The notes beneath the pieces were generated by a model. The model searched no databases. It was not told the DNA's origin and saw only the letters and a program-made list of their open reading frames with translations. Shown here piece after piece: positions 35,308 to 45,898 of a stretch of 64,000 nucleotides of DNA (the first letter of the stretch is position 1; the number at the start of each line of letters is the position of its first letter). Origin of the DNA: Breviolum minutum Mf 1.05b.01 (lineage: Eukaryota; Sar; Dinophyceae; Suessiales; Symbiodiniaceae); NCBI GenBank assembly GCA_000507305.1, contig DF240854.1, forward strand, positions 35,411 through 99,410, in the 5' to 3' direction. The position numbers and the translations under genes are program-made.

Positions 35308-35367
35308 GCAAGTCGTCAAACGTTGCAGGCGCAGTCAGGCCTGAGGTTTCCTAAAATGCTTCGCCAG

Positions 35368-35385
35368 GGGCAAAAGCTGTATCTT
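35368..35385 (+). CDS. Candidate exon 5, 18-base microexon
   Basis: GQKLYL between CTTCGCCAG and CTT|GTGAGT, phase 0 at both ends. The preceding intron (35308-35367) would be only 60 bases. A later block ending AGCAG|GTGAGG at 35569 may be the next exon. Confidence 0.45.
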
Positions 35386-35699
35386 GTGAGTGAGCATCTC
35401 CTCGTTGAGAAATGAACATCCAAGATACAATTTCTTTGCATAGTTGCCAAGGGACAGATGTACAGAAATATCTATATCTATATAATATCTATTCCCCATT
35501 TTTTGATTCTGGGTTCTCCTTCCTCTCTGGACACTGGACGTGCGCTACATCTGGGAAGATTGTTAGCAGGTGAGGGGTCCTTTAATATTCCCTTGTTGTT
35601 TTCTTAGGTTCCCTTCACCATGACTCATTCACCAAACAAACTGAATTGTTTGGTCATTTAAACACGGGATTCCCATGCAAAAAAAAACCATAATTTCAG

Positions 35700-35732
35700 T
35701 AGATGAGGTCCTTGGTCTCGATGGCCTGTCCG
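35700..35732 (+). CDS. Candidate exon of chain
   Basis: After ACCATAATTTCAG the frame reads DEVLGLDGLS up to CCG|GTGTCC and stays open (GVLYRQKTKLSLISQL) to TGA at 35789. Its two leading bases match a previous exon ending in phase 1, as the block ending at 35569 would. Confidence 0.5.
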
Positions 35733-35996
35733 GTGTCCTGTATAGGCAAAAGACAAAGTTGTCTCTCATTTCACAACTTTGAAGCCGTACCTGTAGGGAG
35801 AGCAATTTTCAGATATCGTCTCTTTTGGTTCCCCCCCATACCAACTGCAGCATTTGAGTCAACCTGCGAAATTTTAGATAGAATATGATGATTGTTGCGA
35901 GTGGTTGCTGTTCTACATTTGGCTAGTGGGGCTACTTTGAAAGTAGATGCTGCGAGTAGCTAGTGTTTTACAGTTTTACTTTAGCATGTTGTTCAG

Positions 35997-36160
35997 GCTC
36001 GAGGAGCAAACAAGCCTAGTTGCGAGAAACATAGTTCCGAGAAGGTGAAACAAGGAGTGAGATGTACAAATGCTCAGCCGAAAGGAAGCAATTGGGAAAG
36101 CTTAAGGCTTCACATGGAGCTAAGTCCCTAGAAAAGATGAGAGATCACTTGGTTGAAAGG
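35997..36160 (+). CDS. Candidate coding block
   Basis: After GCATGTTGTTCAG one frame reads ARGANKPSCEKHSSEKVKQG to a TAG at 36129. From an internal acceptor at 36034 another frame (SAERKQLGKLKASHGAKSLE then KMRDHLVER) runs to AGG|GTATTT. Lys/Glu-rich, coiled-coil-like. Confidence 0.5.
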
Positions 36161-36204
36161 GTATTTCTTTGAGGGTGATTGCAGTTTAGTATGTAGTCGT
36201 GCAG

Positions 36205-36322
36205 ACAGGGCCACACTTGATCTTGGCGAAAAACTTGCATCATCAGTTGGAGACATGTGTCTACATTTAAAACTGTCCTGGCATTTCACTCCCAACTTCA
36301 AAAGAAACTCCTCAAGACATAT
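36205..36322 (+). CDS. Candidate exon
   Basis: Between GTAGTCGTGCAG and ATAT|GTATGT. The frame reads RATLDLGEKLASSVGDMCLH then LKLSWHFTPNFKRNSSRHM. The end could lie at an earlier GT. Confidence 0.5.
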
Positions 36323-36583
36323 GTATGTACGTATATTTATTTATGTAGATACATATATATATATATACGAGCATCCGACCATCAGAGTAGTAGGAAATGG
36401 TCTTGAACTTTGAAGCCGCTACCCAACCATCAGGGACCCCCCCCAGTTTCGTGACGGCAGTACTCTCAAACAAATTTTGGTCCGCATCTCATTTGTATGC
36501 ATACCGTTGAGTCATGATTAGTCTTCTGTCATCATTATCATTGATCATTTGCTGCGATGTTTCTTCATGTGATCGTCGTCCAG

Positions 36584-36677
36584 ACTCCACACTCACGTGC
36601 GAAAGCAGTGCGACTGATGTGCCGGAGCTGCAACCAATTGTGCCCGAAGAGAGACTTCCGGATGACTCTGGTATCAG
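36584..36677 (+). CDS. Exon, high confidence
   Basis: Between GATCGTCGTCCAG and ATCAG|GTGATATG. The only coding-like frame reads STLTCESSATDVPELQPIVP then EERLPDDSGI. It ends with two bases, completed by the next exon. Acidic and Ser/Pro-rich, like a disordered or secreted-protein linker; no family recognised. Confidence 0.75.
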
Positions 36678-36749
36678 GTGATATGGACTGAAATACGGAT
36701 GAACGGTACAATCTCACTTCGACCATTCGCGTTGGGATGGTGAGTGCAG

Positions 36750-36936
36750 CGTCTGTGGGCTGTTTGCAACGCCTATTCTAGGGAACATTGAGGTCTCCTC
36801 CTCCCAGTTAGGATTGCGATCGCTGGGCTCCGAAGCAGATGATCCTCCCACCCGATTCCACCAAGAGACAGCGCCCTTGGTCCGGCTAGTTGCCAATGAT
36901 GTGTTCAAGTGTCCAGCTGGCAGCGCAATTTCATGA
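36750..36936 (+). CDS. Exon continuing 36584-36677
   Basis: After GGTGAGTGCAG the frame reads VCGLFATPILGNIEVSSSQL, then GLRSLGSEADDPPTRFHQET and APLVRLVANDVFK. It stops at TGA 36934 or splices at CAA|GTGTCC (36908), which would join 37001-37139 in phase. The minus ORF at 36714-37004 is its shadow. Intron 36678-36749 is 72 bases. Confidence 0.75.
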
Positions 36937-37000
36937 TGCCTTGTCTGAAGCTCAATTTTGCCATGTCCTGTTCTGAATATGCCATGAGTCTTCTTTTCAG

Positions 37001-37139
37001 GCAACCTGGAAGTGTGGAAGAAAATCTTCGTTGGGAAAGAATTTTCCTTTGTTCGCGAGCATCGCCTGGAACGTTTGCTTTTGTTCAGGATCGTTTGGTT
37101 TGGGTTTCCTCGCGCGAGCTGTTTCTACCCACATTCCAA
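37001..37139 (+). CDS. Candidate exon
   Basis: A strong acceptor (GAGTCTTCTTTTCAG) opens three long frames. The one in phase with a donor at 36908 reads QPGSVEENLRWERIFLCSRA then FAFVQDRLVWVSSRELFLPT up to CAA|GTGATT and beyond. Another reads NLEVWKKIFVGKEFSFVREH. Product unknown. Confidence 0.6.
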
Positions 37140-37622
37140 GTGATTCGTTGCATGTTTCATTGCTGCCGCCGCCAATACAACGATTTTTCGTTTATGTTCG
37201 AACTTCATGTGGACAAGCTTGTATTGCAAGTAGCTTCATGTTTGTACAGTGTAATTACATTTAGCGGGCGGTGTTTCTTTGTTTTGTTGGTGCGAGCACC
37301 AGCTTGGCTTGCAAATGCTGATGCTCTGTGAACATACAATCAAAATCCACGTCCAGGCGTTTATTTGGTCGTGGGGTTTGTGTCAGGGATTGTTTGCTGT
37401 AACCTTGTTGGTTTCAGTTTTACTTTGAAGCTGGTCTGAATGATTTGTGTTTCCGGGCAAATTTCGCTGGCCCCTGGCAAACTACAAAGACGTCATGAGA
37501 CCTGAGTGTACAGGTGGTTCATGATCCTCGGAAAAATGCTTCGTATACCTTAGTTTGGCGAATCATCACCATGTTGAACAGCATGACCCCCAAAATGGCA
37601 TGTTGATCAAGTTTTCAATGAG

Positions 37623-37720
37623 AATTCGACTTCGGCGAAACAGACCCTGAAACAGACCCCGAAAAAGACCTCCGAAAAAGACCCCGATCGCTTTTTGTCC
37701 GTCGGCGCCCATGCAACCAG
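37623..37720 (+). CDS. Candidate exon, Asp/Glu-rich
   Basis: A frame reading EFDFGETDPETDPEKDLRKR then PRSLFVRRRPCNQ ends at CAG|GTGCAGG. It contains an imperfect 12-base tandem (GAAACAGACCCC). The 159-aa minus ORF is the shadow. Confidence 0.5.
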
Positions 37721-37850
37721 GTGCAGGCGAGAGATCCCCTGGCAGCAGCGTTTGCAGTTGGGAAAACCCAGCAAACATTAAAACATAAAATCCAGGGATG
37801 GTTCCGCATTGTCGTTGTGTTCTGTGCTGAGACCGGCTGCCGCTGGCGTT

Positions 37851-39288
37851 GCGAAACTCGCCGCCCGCGATTCGCAACTCAGATGCTTTTATTTTAAATG
37901 CACGTGCACATTGCTTGGCATTACAAATGATATTCTTCAGTTCTCCTCCACAAGGGTCAGATGATTTTTGCAAGGTTTTAAGAAAGCAATTAGTCACACA
38001 GCGCAATTGTGGCAACCATGCAAGTTGTAAAGAACCAAGAAACACAACCAGATGCTCTTTTTACCGGGGGGGAAGAAACAAAAACTAGGGAGAATCAGAA
38101 TCACCCAGATGCTTTTTTCTGGGGTGAAAAAAAGCATCTAAGGAAAATCACCTAGATCTATTTTGGCAGACACAAAATCAACTAGAAAACATCACCCAAA
38201 TGCATTTTTCTGGTGATGAAAAAGCATCTAGGGAAAATCGTCCAGATGCATTCATTTTCTGGCGGTGAAGAAAAGCATCTAGGAAAATTCACCCAGATGC
38301 ATTTTTTAGGAAGTTAAAAAGTGCATCTAGGTTGAATCGCCGCCCAAGTGACTTTCCTGGGTTTGGAAATGCATCTGGTTGGTCCAAATCCAAGGTTTTC
38401 AGACAGCAAATAGTCAGACAGTTCAATAATCAGTCAGTTGTTCTCGATCAGAGGATGACCTACAAGCTATCTACCATCCAAATGCGTCTTTAGAGGTTGG
38501 TGCCTAGATGTACAAACGCATTCAAGTTGGCAGATGCTGGTAAATGTTCACGCGCCAGATTCACATTCAGAGGCGACGCAAATTCCCCGTGCTGAGAAAC
38601 CTTCTTGTATCTACCATCTGGATGTTTGTTTGATGGAACAAAATGCATTTGGGCCGGGACCAAAACCTGGTTATTTGCTGTATATTCGGGATTTCGAAGT
38701 AGCATGACCCTTTAGCATGTATGGTTCTTTTGGGTGCTTTTTCATATTTCGAGTAAAAGCATCTACACCATCAACACTTGAAGAAATTCATTCCTTGCGG
38801 GTTTTTTTCGCCCGGCATCTGGGCGATTTTCCCTTTTCGCTCTAGAAAATGTGTTTGGGTGATGTTCCCTAGATGTTTTTTTTTCTCACCGCCAGAAAAT
38901 GCAGCTGGGCGATTTTCCCTAGATGCTTTTTTCACCACCAGAAAAATGCATTTGGGTGATGTTTTCTAGTTGTTTTTGTGTCTGCCAAAATATATCTAGG
39001 TGATTTTCCTTAGATGCTTTTTTCACCCCAGAAAAAAGCATCTGGGTGATTCTGATTCTCCCTAGTTTTTTTCCCCTCCCCGGTAAAAAGAGCATCTGGT
39101 TGTGTTTATTGGTTCGGTACAACTTGTATGGTTGCCACACTTGAACTGTGTGATTATTTGCTTTTTTAAAACCTTGCAGAAGGCATCTGACCCGAGTGGG
39201 AAAGAAATGAAGAAGATCATTCGTGCACGTGCAGTTAGAATAACAACATCCGAACTCTGAGTTGCACATAGCGGGTGCCGAGTTTCGC
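37851..39288. mobile_element. Foldback element: 1.4-kb inverted repeat
   Basis: Left arm about 37851-38310, right arm about 38840-39288, inverted and roughly 85-90% alike by eye. For example CACCCAGATGCTTTTTTCTG on the left faces CAGAAAAAAGCATCTGGGTG on the right. The arms hold a degenerate minisatellite built on GCATCTAGGGAAAATC and CACCCAGATGC, with GCATCT/AGATGC ends. A spacer of about 530 bases lies between. No ORF resembles a transposase. Confidence 0.85.
38696..38802. repeat. Direct repeat copy 1 (spacer of foldback)
   Basis: GAAGTAGCATGACCCTTTAG... to CCTTGCGGGT recurs at 39354-39471 in the same orientation with few differences. One copy lies in the foldback spacer, the other just outside the right arm. 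Confidence 0.85.
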
Positions 39289-39353
39289 ACTGTCACCCTC
39301 ACGGACTTGCATCCAACCCATGCCAATCAGTTGATCAATAAGGTCCATGACTG

Positions 39354-39471
39354 GAAGTAACATGACCCTTTAGCACATATGGTTCTTTCGGATGCTTTTT
39401 CCTACCTGGAGAAAAAGCATCTACACCATCAGCACTTGATGAAACTCACTTTGGTCCCTTGCGTTGCGGGT
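39354..39471. repeat. Direct repeat copy 2
   Basis: GAAGTAACATGACCCTTTAG, then AAGCATCTACACCATCA as in 38696-38802. It is followed at 39458-39516 by GC-rich GCGTTG/GCGTTGCG repeats. Confidence 0.85.
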
Positions 39472-39774
39472 CTGCGTTGGGAACGCAGCGTTGCGCGTTG
39501 CGCGTTGCGGCGGGTCTAAGGTTCTGTGTGCTTGGTTTGGGAGGAGAAACGCATACGGGATCAGATATGCGAAATGGATCTACGTCGAACAGTGGTATTG
39601 AATGATTGGATAGAAGTGGTTGTTTTTCTTTTTTGGAACAACTTGGTCGGATTTTTCAAAATGATGTGCATTAACTGAGAGTAGCTGGGGTTGGAAGCAT
39701 CATAAATCATATGTTTTGTTTTTGGCAGCGTCAAAAAAACAAAATTCACAGCCAACCTGGCACAAGAAAGAAAG

Positions 39775-40131
39775 AAAAAAAAAACAAAACAAACAACCAA
39801 TGAACAAATAAACTAACAGACAAACGAGCAAGCAAACAAGCAAACAAGCAAACAAACAAAGGAACAAAGGAACAAAGGAACAAACAACCAAACAAACAAA
39901 CAAACAAACAAAGGAACAAACAAACAAAGGAACAAACAAACAAAGGAACAAAGGAACAAAGGAACAAAGGACCAAAGAAACAAAAAACAAAGAAACAAAG
40001 AAACAAACAAACAAAGAAACAAAGAAACAAAGAAACAAAGACACACAGAAACAAACCAACAAACCAACAAACCAACAAACAAACAAACAAACAGACAAAC
40101 AAACAAACAAACGAAAAAACGATCAAACGAA
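39775..40131. repeat. (AAAC/AAAG)n low-complexity tract
   Basis: Mixed AAAC and AAGG/AAAG tetramers. The three overlapping minus ORFs (FVCLFVCLF type, up to 136 aa) are artefacts of the repeat. Confidence 0.95.
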
Positions 40132-40308
40132 CAATATTTAATTATGTTGGATTTACCGAATTGGAAAACACAAATGGGCATACATAAACCCGCTAAACAG
40201 GATCTAGTTGTTTATGGATGCATTTTTACCACCAAACCATCATTCCAATCAATCTCTCATGTAGTCACCAACTGTGATTTGAGCGTGGTTGTTTGAAATT
40301 TGCGCCAA

Positions 40309-40545
40309 ATGGTTTCAGACGAAATGGGTTTTTTGGGTAGGGAACATGCTTTGCCAACGAGCACGGACTACCACTGGTTTTTGATGTTTTTTGTCGCAGG
40401 GAGAAAAGGCTGGAAAACCACGGTTTGTTTTCCACACGGAATGCATGTGCCATTTTTCGTTGCGTTGTTCAAGCCGCTAGTTCCAAATTGGATCCAGGAA
40501 AGATGTGCACCAGCCATGCAAATCTTGTTTAAACCACTGTTTTAG
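40309..40545 (+). CDS. Candidate ORF
   Basis: ATG frame with VSDEMGFLGREHALPTSTDY and a hydrophobic C-terminal half (VPFFVALFKPLVPNW). It is a single open frame without clear splice sites. Chance is possible. Confidence 0.3.
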   Translation: MVSDEMGFLGREHALPTSTDYHWFLMFFVAGRKGWKTTVCFPHGMHVPFFVALFKPLVPNWIQERCAPAMQILFKPLF

Positions 40546-40559
40546 TTCCTTTGATCCAC

Positions 40560-41740
40560 CTGCCTGGTAAGTAAATCTACGCATGGATTGGTTGGGCAAG
40601 TGAGTCCTTAAGGGACTGGGGTAGCCTCCAGGCAAGGAATCGATTTCACTGTACCACATAGGATGTTTCCCATCCATTTGTTTCACAGTGACTAAAGGCA
40701 AGATGATTTGGCACCAAAACATTCACACTATATAGGTTTAAGGATCGCCAAATCGAAGTCTCTCATGGTTGCCACCACTGAGGTTCGGTATTTGATCTAC
40801 AGATTGATGCCGACACAACCACAAGATGAATTTATCCGATGATTTTGGATGTCAGTCCAGGGTATTTTATTCACAACTGTGTTTTGTTTCGTTGGGAATC
40901 TGACATGGTCACAGATCAAACAGTTTAAACCTGCCTAGATTATACCAAGGCGTCACTGAAATTGCCAGACTGTTTTGCCTCAGGTTACAGCAGTTCAGAA
41001 GCAGGTGGGGATGGTGTGAAACATCTCCAAGCAGTTGGGTTTGGGAGTAATAAAAGGATTTGTTGGAGATTCATGAGTATCAAAATCATTTCTGATTTTT
41101 GATATTTGATATATGATATATAATTTACGTATAGATAGCGAAGGTACACAAATATACATGTTCACTTAAAAGTCATAACTCAGCATGCGAGCATCGCACC
41201 AGATCAACCGTTACGGACCACTGCCTGAATTTGTACCTCACTGGTGACCGTAAGGGAACCGAGTGCAGGTTTGACGTTAAATCGGGTTTTATAATAGGTG
41301 GCCTCAAAGGGCAAAACCGTGTGGTTACCACAATCCCCTTGGTGTTTCACCTGTTTTTTTCTGGCGTGTGAGGTTGCGTGTGTATATTTTGAAGGGGTTT
41401 GGTTGAGAACAGTTGCTCAACACAAACGTAAACATGATTTATGGCACCTAGACAGGAACACATTTGAGCTACTGTCAAGTACTTTGCCATTCTAATTTGT
41501 TTAGATTGACTAAGGCTTACTCCACGTAGTACATAGCGAAGAAATATACATACCATGCACCTTACATATGCATACATACACCATACACCAATGATATGTT
41601 CATCAGGCAACTGACCAACACCTCCTGTCAGGTGAAGGTGAAGATGGCGAAAAGAACCTACAGCCAAGGCTGAAGACCTGGAAATTACCAGCTTTGAAGG
41701 GACTGAAATTGATTCCAAAATTAGAGATCAAGAAATTTTG
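40560..41740. other. No gene seen
   Basis: AT-rich sequence. Overlapping ORFs at 41298-41495 (+) and 41347-41718 (-) carry no supporting splice context. Confidence 0.4.
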
Positions 41741-41742
41741 CT

Positions 41743-41805
41743 ACATATATATATATATAGATATATATATATATAGATATATATATATTTACATATATGC
41801 TATAT
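41743..41805. repeat. AT microsatellite with TAG interruptions
   Basis: ATATATATAG repeated three times, then AT-rich sequence. Many shorter AT runs occur, for example near 12620, 16860, 48630, 59175 and 63960. Confidence 0.9.
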
Positions 41806-42151
41806 TCCAGAAAATGATTTTAAAAGAACCTATTTGCTCTTGATACAGGCTTGCAGGTGCCACAGATTTAAGACATCTGGAATTGCAACTGGCCCCTTCA
41901 CTCAAATCCCGAACAACGAAAGCTGGAGGTAATGAGTTGGGACCCCCGGTAGTATATGCCATTCATGGACAACATGTTAGACAATTGGTAGCAATAGCAA
42001 TGGATCAGTAAAATACAGTCTCAATCATAGAAACAAACATACTGTGAGATGCCAACAGGGATGACATTTCGAAATCAAACCAAGGTTTTTCAGTGGGTTT
42101 TTTGTTGAACACCTGTCACCTCAACAGACCTGACACCGTGGATGTCTACAG

Positions 42152-42250
42152 TCTACCTTGTAAGATACACCACTTGGCTCACTGACGAGCGGACGTCCGC
42201 TAAGGGGCAATCCAGAGCCTTCAGCGGTGCCATTGCCACGCTGGGTGGAG
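42152..42250 (+). CDS. Candidate exon
   Basis: Between GGATGTCTACAG and GGAG|GTGACC. The frame contains TDERTSAKGQSRAFSGAIAT then LGG. GC-rich, 99 bases. Product unknown. Confidence 0.55.
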
Positions 42251-42540
42251 GTGACCGGATTGGGCTGCAAACAAACTGCAATTCTTGGGGTAGAATTCAT
42301 GACGTTGGCAATTTTGCCTTATGAACAAACCATTGCAGCTGGAAGACTTTGTTTGGGGATGCCTTTTTTGGGCTATGTTTGTTGGAACAGAGATCAGTTG
42401 AACCAGTTGAACGCAGCGTGTGGTAGTTTAGTACCAACTCGTAAGCATCCTTGGAAGGTTCCGGTCTCAGTCTACATCCAACTCCTTTGGGTGATACCCG
42501 ATACGCCTCGTCCTACCAGGAAAGTTCTGTGCACCTTGCG

Positions 42541-42739
42541 CCAGCGCAAAATACAGAGCTTGGGTAGCTTTGTCCGCAGATGGTTCAGCATGAGAATGCA
42601 AATCTTCAAGTCGCTTTGTAGTAGCCTGATAAATCTACTTTCACTGACCTCAACTGCCAGACGGATTGAAATAAGAACCGGTTGGCCTGATTATTTGAGG
42701 TCTTGTCTCTTTGAGAGGAAATATGTATTAAAATTATAA
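42541..42739 (+). CDS. Candidate coding block
   Basis: End of a 170-codon open frame (42227-42739). The part after CAAAATACAG at 42555 reads SLGSFVRRWFSMRMQIFKSL and is basic/hydrophobic. Splice borders unclear. Confidence 0.35.
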
Positions 42740-43164
42740 AACTTATCTACATTAAATCATAGATTTATACATATTTTTATTTTTTTTATCATTCCTGAAT
42801 TCGGTGATCCCAGAGAGCTGACAGAGAATGAGAAGGCTCAGTGACCCCTTCAAGGGAGTCGTCAAGCCTTAAGATGCATAAATTTCATGAGACTGGGAAA
42901 CACCGGAAACACCCTAGTGATGCTAGTTTGTATTCTGGGGAGAAAGTGATCGCAAGAAGGGTATTTGTTTGAGACTTTGGATTTTACATCAATCCAGTTG
43001 ACATGAGCATGGAATTGACTTTAAATCAAGTCTATTGTTTGGTGACTGCAAATCATTACTTCACTTTCATGTTGAATCCCTCCCACATCAACTTATTCAA
43101 CTTTTACTTGTACTGAGGAGTCCTTTTCTCTTCCCTGATTCGCTGCAATCGTCTCCGCTCCCAG

Positions 43165-43198
43165 ATGTGTGCCTTGGTGGCATGTCCAGATGTACACG
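43165..43198 (+). CDS. Candidate exon
   Basis: An excellent acceptor (AATCGTCTCCGCTCCCAG) precedes a block to ACACG|GTGAAAC. In the frame VCLGGMSRCT it ends with two bases, and exon 43503 supplies the third. The ATG frame reading MCALVACPDVHGETTPTTAN is the alternative. Confidence 0.55.
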
Positions 43199-43502
43199 GT
43201 GAAACAACCCCGACCACGGCAAACTACCAAAAATCCATGTTAGATTTTCACGGGGCTGATAGTCCAAGAAGATTAGATTTGCTTGATTATGCCACCAAAT
43301 GAATGTCACATCTCACATGTTGTGTTTCAATAAGGTGACCCGGACATCCAACCATAGTTGGTATCATATACTGTAATGAATACATAGACATATCATATCG
43401 TGAAATATGCCTTTTTGGATTTCTTATATGAAAATCCCATGACATATTTAACCGCCTCCCTATACCTTCCGTGTGATGACATCATACTTTTTCCTTGGCC
43501 AG

Positions 43503-43593
43503 GGAGACTACGACTCTTGGAGCTCGGACCTTTGACTTCTCTGAACTTCGAGTCAAGGTGCTTCGATTCGTCCGTGGTGACACGTTTGACTAA
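43503..43593 (+). CDS. Candidate exon
   Basis: After CTTTTTCCTTGGCCAG the frame reads ETTTLGARTFDFSELRVKVL then RFVRGDTFD and TAA. Its single leading base agrees in phase with 43165-43198 (304-base intron). A donor AAG|GTGCTT could shorten it. Confidence 0.65.
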
Positions 43594-44751
43594 GGGCACT
43601 TCCTTTTTGTGACGGGACTCTTTTTGTGTTTTTTTTTGAATATTTTGTTGGGACATATCTCACCTTGCACATCGTTGCATCATGTTGATTTATGAATGTT
43701 GGGGAAAAATATAATATATCAGACTGTGAGTGGATACACATATTTAGTGATTCTTGTCCCATAATTCTAGCAAGGGGATTTGTTGGCTTTCATTGGATTG
43801 TGAATCTGTTGTGATTCACCACCACACATGCAGTGCAGTAAATCATTTTTGATACTGTGAGTACATCTCAGAGCATTTCCCTGGCCCATGTTTGTGTCCT
43901 TTTTTTCTGTGTTATTGTGCTGCATCTACCATTTATACTGTATATGATTCAGAAATCCTCAGTTGAAATCTCCTTAAGTTTCAGATATGGGATAGGTAAA
44001 TGTACAATTTGAGCTTTTTTTACCCCGATATGATATTACTGAGCAATTCCTGAACAAGACATTATCTGACAATTTTTAGGATAAATGCATTCTGAATGAA
44101 GTTTATCACAACACGTGTTTTACCATTTCATACACGTCAAGACCAGCGTGTTTCTGGGTCACCGAAGTCGACAGGCTGAAAACATCGTATCAACGAGATG
44201 AAGGATGAAGCAGTGACAAATTCTGGGTCATTCAACCATCCCAGCTTGGCAAAAGACACTGAAATATGCAATACCTAGAAACCCTTAGATTTATCTCTTT
44301 GTATGTCGTTCTGTTTGTTTAGTGTGAAGGATCAAATACAGCTGGGAGCCTATGGCTTGCTAACCCCAAACAGATTCCTACAAAGGTTGCCAAACAGATG
44401 TTTTTGAGGCCAATCCTGAAAGGTTTAGATTGAATTGACAATTCTCTGGAATCCGGCAGCCGTGCTGGCAATAACTGAAGGTGTATGAGTTCATCCCGAA
44501 ACTAGTAAAGCCGTTTGTTATCAATCTAAGCATTTGTAAACTCCCCTCAAGTGGACTTGATAGATATAATTTGAACCTGATACCAGCCAAGACTTTCAGG
44601 TTGGTAAAAAAAAAAACTTGAAAAACAGGAAGACTTGATCGGACACCAACCACACAAGAATAATGGGTATCCATTGCCTTATATAGTTTACTCTAAGTTC
44701 CTCGAAGTAGGGGTGACTTGCCGAAACACTGCTTCGTTGCAAATAATGCAG

Positions 44752-44827
44752 TGCCACGCAGCTGATGTGGCATACCATGAGTTTTTTGGCATGCGACAGC
44801 CCTCACAGATGCTGCTTGTTGTTGAGA
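44752..44827 (+). CDS. Candidate exon
   Basis: After CAAATAATGCAG the frame reads CHAADVAYHEFFGMRQPSQM then LLVVE up to GAGA|GTACCT. The frame continues to TAG at 44884. Product unknown. Confidence 0.55.
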
Positions 44828-45003
44828 GTACCTTGGAAAATACATCATGGCAAACTAAGAGTTGGGAAATACATAGGATTGAATAGGCGGAGGCCCTTCA
44901 CCGGAAGGTCAGAAACCCACATGTGTTTCGCATAAAAAGGAACTTTTGCTGCTGCATGTCACATGCAATTTAGAGCTTTGCGTTCACAACCCTTGTGTTT
45001 CAG

Positions 45004-45151
45004 TAGTCCATCTGTGGCTAGTGGCTGTCGCATGAACTTTGCCAATGCTTGCAAGTGTGTTGTGTGTAGTGTTCCGTTTGACCAAAGCAAAGCACGCTCG
45101 GTCCTGGGTGGAAACGTCGAAGCTGCCCACACCCAGAACGCAAAAAGTTGG
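45004..45151 (+). CDS. Candidate exon, CxxC-containing
   Basis: After CCTTGTGTTTCAG the frame reads SGCRMNFANACKCVVCSVPF then DQSKARSVLGGNVEAAHTQN, to TGG|GTGAAG. It stays open to 45352 (129-codon ORF). The cysteine group CxCxxC suggests a metal or disulfide site. Confidence 0.6.
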
Positions 45152-45692
45152 GTGAAGCCACGTGACATTGGGGGATCAACTTGGTTCAATTCTCTTAAAT
45201 GTTTATGGTTCTGCGAATATAGTGAGACAGAGTGGTACTCAGACAATTCTTTTGATTTAGAAGGAAACATGACTGTCAGATCTGATCCAAAGTCTTTGAA
45301 TATTCGTCCTTGTATTAGTGAGGATCATCGACAATCTGAATTCAACTTCTGACCGTGCGGCCAAAGTAGTGAAGCTCACATGTTCCCAAACATGTTTTAA
45401 AACAAGACAACTGCCTGCAATAAACAACTGCATGCGGCATGTACCAATATATTTACTGTACCCTTGTTGACCTCGAATCAGCCACATGGACCAATCTAGG
45501 CAAATATCACATGATGATTTTTTTGGCTGATTTGGATGTGGCCCATCTGGAGCATTTCATGCATAAGGTTACAGGTTGAATATAGACCTAAAATATATTC
45601 ACCTACAATATATAGAAGATACCATATACTTTACTATAGATGAAGCCGTTGGTTGGGGTTCGGTAGTGTTGTTTTTCTTTCTAAGTTTTCAG

Positions 45693-45878
45693 AATTTCAT
45701 ACGCGGGTGAACTCCTCTCATTGCATTGGGGAAACCGTTTGTGGGGCCGGCCCAAGAGCTTGTGGCTTTGCTTGGTCTGCGGCTTTGTTTGGAGACGTGA
45801 CGGCATTCAAAAAGGTTGAAATTTGTGGACGCCCTGCTTGGTGGCTCAGCGCGTGCTTATCTATTGATGTATATGTAG
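45693..45878 (+). CDS. Exon, high confidence
   Basis: Both sites match consensus: TTCTTTCTAAGTTTTCAG before and GTAG|GTAAGT after. 186 bases: FHTRVNSSHCIGETVCGAGP, RACGFAWSAALFGDVTAFKK, VEICGRPAWWLSACLSIDVY. Cys-rich with small residues. Family unknown. Confidence 0.7.
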
Positions 45879-45898
45879 GTAAGTAGAACATAGAAACA

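Noticed and set aside
36714..37004. Minus ORF of 96 aa
   Set aside because: Antisense shadow of the strong + exon 36750-36936, which has proper splice sites and phase.
37566..38045. Minus ORF of 159 aa
   Set aside because: Covers the start of the foldback arm and the antisense of 37623-37720; no splice support.
39700..40181. Three overlapping minus ORFs of 122-136 aa (FVCLFVCLF pattern)
   Set aside because: Produced by the AAAC/AAAG repeat, which lacks stops in all minus frames.
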